Source: Anaerolinea sp.
Lineage (GTDB): Bacteria; Chloroflexota; Anaerolineae; Aggregatilineales; UBA2796
Direction of reading: 5' to 3'
NCBI GenBank assembly: GCA_014879835.1
Contig: JACSRJ010000096.1
Coordinates: 1-47,085 of the forward strand
DNA length: 47,085 nt
This document shows, in pieces, positions 43,369-47,085 of the stretch; positions within the stretch are counted from its first letter, which is position 1; each line of letters begins with the position of its first letter. A program made the position numbers and the translations under genes. The notes under the pieces were generated by a model, which was not told the origin of the DNA, searched no databases, and saw only the letters and a list, made by a program, of their open reading frames with translations.

Positions 43369-44663
43369 GCGTAGGCGTCCTTTCTGCCCATGCGGAAGTA
43401 GACCATCGTCCCAATCAACATCAGCACTGTCAGGACGACCCCAAAGGCCGCCCCGAATGCCTTATCGCCATTACTGGTCATAAACTGCTGTTCAAGCAGA
43501 TTGCCAATCAAATAGATCTTCCCGCCACCGAGGACATTGGTCACCACATATGTCCCCACAGAGGGAATGAACACCAAAATCGAACCCGCGATGATACCCG
43601 GCATAGTCAGGGGCAGAATCACCCGCCAAAATGACTGCCAAGGGGTCGCATACAGATCAGAAGAGGCCTCGATATAGCGTTTATCGAGGCGCTCAATGGT
43701 GGTGTAGAGAGGCAGAATCATATAGGGCAGGTAACCGTACACCAGCCCTAACAAAAGCGCCCCAAGGGTATTGGTCATCTCTAGGGGCTTGTCAATCACC
43801 CCCAGTACATCCATCAGGAAGTTATTGATCAGCCCATCTTTGCGCAAGATGATCAGCCAAGCATAGGTGCGGATGAGCAGGTTCGTCCAGAATGGAATCA
43901 TCACCAGCATCATCAGGATATTGCGCATCCGCTCTGGCTGTCGGGCCATCCACCACGCGAAGGGATACGCGATCAGCAGGCAGATCAGGGTGTTGGCCAG
44001 CGCGATCAAAACCGTGCGGGCAATGATAGTCACATACACCAAACCACTGTTGCCTACGGGTGAGAGCAGACGGGCATAGTTGTGCAGACCGGGTGCATCA
44101 AGATTGACTGTGCCTAAGGCCGTGCCTTTGCCTAAACTGAAGGCTAGCACACTAAACAGGGGCACCACGAAAAATATCCCCAAAAAAACCATGCTGGGAT
44201 ACGCAAGCATCAACCCGGAATTACGGGTGAGGAAAACGACGATTCCTCCCTGAATGGCTGCCAAAACAAGGGCGGAGACGAAATCACGGGTGATGAGATA
44301 GTAGGCCGCACACAACCCTAACCCAACTGCGGCGCGGATGAAAGCCGCTGTACGAGCACGTCCACTGCCCTGTCGAAGCCACAGCCCTAACCCCACATCA
44401 ACGGCCGCAAATAGCAGCAAACCACCACCGATCCACAGCGCCCCATGCGAAGCGCCTAGATCACGCAGACTGGCTTCGAGGGGCATCAATTCATTTTCGA
44501 TCCCCGGTTGAAGCAGCCATGGAGTGAACAGGATGCCGCGCAGCAGCAGCACCACCCAGATCAGACCGCTGGCCCAAGCGAGCCATGCCGCCGCCCGATC
44601 AAAGCGCAAGCGATAAGCGCCGACCCGCGCCCCTAAATCACGAGAGGCTGCAATGGTAGCCAT
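43365..44663 (-). CDS. potB: Polyamine ABC transporter permease PotB with N-terminal membrane extension
   Basis: This 432-residue permease is about 150 residues longer than usual PotB proteins (roughly 280). The normal start region, the helix followed by VVPLFSVLAFSLG, appears only at about residue 160. The preceding part contains about four extra hydrophobic segments, with a short extracytoplasmic loop. The core has the EAA loop IEASSDLYATPWQSFWRVILP and the segment VYGYLPYMILPLYTTIERLD. What the extension does is unknown; it may help assembly or interact with the binding protein. It starts 21 bp after potA and overlaps potC by 4 bp. Confidence 0.9.
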   Translation of the reverse strand: MATIAASRDLGARVGAYRLRFDRAAAWLAWASGLIWVVLLLRGILFTPWLLQPGIENELMPLEASLRDLGASHGALWIGGGLLLFAAVDVGLGLWLRQGSGRARTAAFIRAAVGLGLCAAYYLITRDFVSALVLAAIQGGIVVFLTRNSGLMLAYPSMVFLGIFFVVPLFSVLAFSLGKGTALGTVNLDAPGLHNYARLLSPVGNSGLVYVTIIARTVLIALANTLICLLIAYPFAWWMARQPERMRNILMMLVMIPFWTNLLIRTYAWLIILRKDGLINNFLMDVLGVIDKPLEMTNTLGALLLGLVYGYLPYMILPLYTTIERLDKRYIEASSDLYATPWQSFWRVILPLTMPGIIAGSILVFIPSVGTYVVTNVLGGGKIYLIGNLLEQQFMTSNGDKAFGAAFGVVLTVLMLIGTMVYFRMGRKDAYA

Positions 44664-44684
44664 CGTGTCTATTGCGTCTCCTGA

Positions 44685-45815
44685 CTAATCGAGAAGGATT
44701 CGAGCGTTTTCGACCGACCAGTAGACCAGTACCGGCTCCCCTTTGGGAAGGTAATGGTCAAAGCGGGTGCCAAAGTTTTGCATCCGCGCTACTACCTGTG
44801 TCTTGTCTGTAAGCTGTACCACGTACCGGGTATCCGTGCCGATATAGATCGATTCGCGCACGGTGCCTTGAATGGAAACACAGCCTTCCTCAGCCTCAAG
44901 CTGCCGCGCTTTGGAGTCAGCATCCAGCAAGGAGCCTTCTTCATCACGCAGGGAAAAGAGGTTTAACTTTTCAGGACGGATCGCCACAGTAACGACTGCG
45001 CCCTGCTCCACCGAAGACGGTGCGGCGATGACTTTGACTATGCCATCAATGAGCACCTCGGCGTGCCCGTTAGAGCTGATCAGGGTGCCATCAAGGAAAT
45101 TGGTCTCACCGATAAAATCGGCCACATAACGGGATAGTGGGCGCTCATACAGCTCACGAGGGGGCGCACATTGAAGCACCTTGCCCTTGCTCATCACGGC
45201 GATCCGATCCGACATGGTGAGCGCTTCCTCTTGGTCGTGAGTCACATAAATGAAGGTAATCCCAATCTCACTTTGCATCTGTTTCAGCTCAAGCTGCATC
45301 TGCTTGCGCAGCTTCAGATCAAGTGCGCCTAATGGCTCATCAAGGAGCAGCACTTCGGGACGATTGACCAGCGCCCGTGCCAAAGCCACCCGCTGCTGCT
45401 GTCCGCCCGAAAGCTGATGCGGACGCCGGTTGGCAAACTCCGACATCCGTACCAGTGCCAGCGCTTCAGCGACCCGCTGGTTGATCTCCGTGCGCGGGGT
45501 ATGGAGCATCTCTAAACCAAAAGCTACATTACCGGCAACGGTCATGTGGGGAAATAGCGCGTAGTTCTGAAAAACAGTATTGACCGGACGCTTAAAGGCA
45601 GGCAGATCGGCTACGGGCTGCCCATGAAGAAGGATTTCACCTTGAGTCGGGGACTCGAACCCGGCGATCATGCGCAGCGTTGTGGTCTTGCCGCAGCCGC
45701 TCGGGCCGAGAAGAGAAAAAAACTCACCGTCCTTGATCTGGAGTGAAACCTGATCAACGGCGGTGTAGTCTCCAAATGCCTTTGTTACCTGAACCAGTTC
45801 GACAGCATAGGTCAT
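44685..45815 (-). CDS. potA: Polyamine ABC transporter ATPase PotA
   Basis: This 376-residue ATPase drives polyamine import. Walker A is GPSGCGKTT (37-45), the signature is LSGGQQQ (135-141), Walker B is VLLLDEP (about 155-161), and the switch histidine is in VTHDQEEALTMSD. The C-terminal third is the TOBE regulatory domain (about 240-376) with VAIRPEKL. It is the first gene of the minus-strand operon potA-potB-potC-potD. No strong ribosome site precedes the ATG, and no clear promoter was recognised in the 404-bp divergent gap, which otherwise holds no gene. Confidence 0.94.
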   Translation of the reverse strand: MTYAVELVQVTKAFGDYTAVDQVSLQIKDGEFFSLLGPSGCGKTTTLRMIAGFESPTQGEILLHGQPVADLPAFKRPVNTVFQNYALFPHMTVAGNVAFGLEMLHTPRTEINQRVAEALALVRMSEFANRRPHQLSGGQQQRVALARALVNRPEVLLLDEPLGALDLKLRKQMQLELKQMQSEIGITFIYVTHDQEEALTMSDRIAVMSKGKVLQCAPPRELYERPLSRYVADFIGETNFLDGTLISSNGHAEVLIDGIVKVIAAPSSVEQGAVVTVAIRPEKLNLFSLRDEEGSLLDADSKARQLEAEEGCVSIQGTVRESIYIGTDTRYVVQLTDKTQVVARMQNFGTRFDHYLPKGEPVLVYWSVENARILLD

Positions 45816-46146
45816 CTTGGGTTGCTGAACTTTACCCCATCAATAGCCAGTGCGAACGAAAGTTTGGATAAAGTGCAGGAATTGCAAAATCCTTGACATA
45901 TGATATAGCAAACATACCCAAAGCGAAGTCATATTTTTGTGACAGGAGGTATTATTTTCGTGTATCTGTGCAGGTGAACGCGGTGAAAACCCATAATACG
46001 TTAACGTTCTCAAAAAGATAGGGGCAAGATCACAACCTTAAACTCTGAAGCAGCCTATTTTTTCGGCTCAAATAGAGGAATGATACCGGGATCAAGGTCA
46101 CAATTCTGCAAAGCCTCGGTGACAGGAATATATCTTGATCATTCTT

Positions 46147-46186
46147 TTAAGGTGATGTTAAATGTGGTTTAAGTGAACATTATGAT
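46147..46186 (+). promoter_or_regulatory. Pho-box-like triple repeat and promoter upstream of phoU
   Basis: TTAA occurs at 46147, 46158 and 46169, exactly 11 bp apart, within the units TTAAGGTGATG, TTAAATGTGGT and TTAAGTGAACA. Direct repeats phased by one helical turn are what PhoB/PhoP-type (OmpR family) regulators bind. TATGAT at 46181-46186 is a plausible -10 box, and 17 bp upstream the central repeat TTAAAT occupies the -35 position, as in activator-dependent promoters. The next gene is phoU, 33 bp downstream. Confidence 0.6.
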
Positions 46187-46219
46187 CCTGCTTCAAAGCA
46201 GACACGAGGGGAACAAAAA

Positions 46220-46894
46220 ATGGTAGCGGTACGTACTGCTTTTGATCGCCAGCTTCGGGAGCTTGATGCTGATCTGCTGCATTTGGCGGCATGGGTCGAG
46301 ACTCAGCTTAATGATGCCCTGACCTCACTTTATGGGTTTGATCTGGACATTGCCCACAAAGTGGATCGCTTTGACGCCGAACTCAATCGTCTGCGCTACG
46401 ATATTGAGGAGCGTTGTTATGCGCTGTTGGCCCTTCAGCAGCCAGTATCCTCAGACATGCGCCGGATCGTGGCCGCAGTCAGCATTGCCACTAATCTGGA
46501 GCGGATGGGAGATCATGCTGCCGGGATTGCGCGTTTGGTGCTGCGGATGTCCCCCCAGACCAAAATGATCAACATCCCCACCTTTAAGGATATGGCAAAA
46601 CTTGCCAACGAGAATCTCAACAAGGTGATGGGGGCCCTTCATGAGCATGATGCAGCGCTTTCCCGAACCGTGGTGAAAGCCGATGATGACATTGATCGGA
46701 TGCACAAAGAAGTTTATGACATGCTGATCAAAACCATGATCGATGATCCCCAAACCGTGGAAGCCGCGACCATGCTCTTGTGGGTCTCGCACAACATCGA
46801 ACGTTTTGGGGATCGCATCTTGAACATCAATGAGCGGATTGTGTACATGATCACAGGCAATCTGTTTGAGCCGCGCCGTGACCCAATGCCTTAA
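46220..46894 (+). CDS. phoU: Phosphate-signalling regulator PhoU
   Basis: This 224-residue, all-helical protein has two PhoU repeats. The metal-binding motifs are NLERMGDHAAGIA in the first repeat (about residues 93-105) and NIERFGDRILNI in the second, the expected E(R)xGD pattern. PhoU links the Pst phosphate transporter to the PhoR-PhoB two-component system and dampens it when phosphate is plentiful. Length is normal. GAGGGG lies about 7 bp before the ATG. The pst genes usually upstream are absent here; the gene has its own candidate Pho box instead. Confidence 0.94.
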   Translation: MVAVRTAFDRQLRELDADLLHLAAWVETQLNDALTSLYGFDLDIAHKVDRFDAELNRLRYDIEERCYALLALQQPVSSDMRRIVAAVSIATNLERMGDHAAGIARLVLRMSPQTKMINIPTFKDMAKLANENLNKVMGALHEHDAALSRTVVKADDDIDRMHKEVYDMLIKTMIDDPQTVEAATMLLWVSHNIERFGDRILNINERIVYMITGNLFEPRRDPMP

Positions 46895-46910
46895 AGCAGT
46901 TTCCTATAGG

Positions 46911-46946
46911 ATTGAGCTACTACTTGCAGCCTTACCCTCATCCCCC
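46911..46946. repeat. Second copy of the small CTTACCCTCATCCCCC repeat
   Basis: ATTGAGCTACTACTTGCAGC followed by CTTACCCTCATCCCCC is a diverged copy of the repeat at 40997. The adjoining stretch, to about 46997, contains ACGCAGTGGCC and AGAAGGGGGAA pieces that resemble the second hairpin of the MITE family. Confidence 0.45.
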
Positions 46947-47015
46947 CTGCCCACGACCGCTACGCAGTGGCCGCCCGCACGTGGTAGAAGGGGGAATAGT
47001 TCTTTGTGGGGTAGA

Positions 47016-47080
47016 CTGTCCTGTTCACCAACATTAGCCCTCATCGAGTCCGGGATCATTGTCCCCACTTAGACCGATTG
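47016..47080. repeat. Right copy of the 65-bp inverted end repeat
   Basis: This is the inverted counterpart of bases 1-65, differing at one base. Five further bases (ATAGC) follow to the end of the window. A short reading frame across it ends in the repeat but has no recognisable protein. Confidence 0.85.
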
Positions 47081-47085
47081 ATAGC

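Noticed and set aside
1-47085. The whole window as a composite transposon bounded by inverted repeats
   Set aside because: The 65-bp end repeats contain no transposase, the genes between them are mostly housekeeping or ordinary accessory genes, and an assembly break at a dispersed repeat explains the pattern more simply.

Overview
The window looks like one piece (possibly a whole contig) of a free-living, oxygen-exposed bacterium of the phylum Chloroflexota, probably Anaerolineae or a neighbouring class. This placement is an inference. It rests on gene flavour (GT-C membrane glycosyltransferases, PT-rich secreted proteins, a very long RND transporter, double-GNAT and PF13449-like proteins), moderate-to-high GC content, frequent GTG/TTG starts and palindromic 'CCTCATCCCCC' type intergenic repeats. 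No rRNA, tRNA, CRISPR array, phage gene or transposase gene was seen. Oxygen contact is suggested by an Mn-type superoxide dismutase, a single-domain globin and a dihaem cytochrome c lipoprotein.

Layout. 1-8.1 kb: a prepilin peptidase, a double-GNAT acetyltransferase, an MFS exporter and a 1399-residue RND transporter with a large helical insertion, read from a near-consensus promoter. 7.9-8.9 kb: a gene-poor stretch with palindromic repeats. 8.9-13.3 kb: a sensory cluster (orphan periplasmic binding protein, membrane histidine kinase, two stand-alone receiver proteins, STAS-like protein). 13.7-16.9 kb: esterase, superoxide dismutase, aspartase/fumarase. 17-24 kb, mostly minus strand: COG2229-like GTPase, secreted proteins, FmdB zinc ribbon, DUF6159-like membrane protein, globin plus dihaem cytochrome lipoprotein, and a secreted PPC/LamG-like protein. 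24.2-26.8 kb: a second kinase-receiver-receiver module paralogous to the first. 27-32 kb: carbamate kinase, threonine synthase and two GT-C type membrane proteins in one tightly coupled run, then a thioredoxin-type arsenate reductase. 32.5-41 kb: membrane and secreted proteins, a polyprenyl diphosphate synthase, an FHA/2-hydroxyacid dehydrogenase pair, and a Cys/Met-metabolism PLP enzyme with a YigZ protein. 41.4-45.8 kb: a potABCD polyamine uptake operon closed by a strong terminator. 46.2 kb: phoU behind a three-copy, 11-bp-phased TTAA array that looks like a Pho box.

Working together. The two paralogous kinase-receiver-receiver modules are the most distinctive architecture: neither receiver has an output domain, and one module carries its own binding protein and a STAS-like protein, suggesting a phosphorelay that acts through protein-protein contacts. 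The globin and cytochrome lipoprotein genes lie 13 nt apart and suggest an O2/NO or electron-transfer pair at the cell envelope.

Mobile DNA. A complete 139-bp MITE-like element with near-perfect 16-bp terminal inverted repeats, two internal hairpins and a 5-bp target duplication sits at 41092-41230. A partial copy flanks the left end, and degenerate relatives lie near 24.0 kb and 36.1 kb. The two ends of the window carry a 65-bp inverted repeat (64/65 identical), most simply a dispersed repeat at which the assembly stopped.
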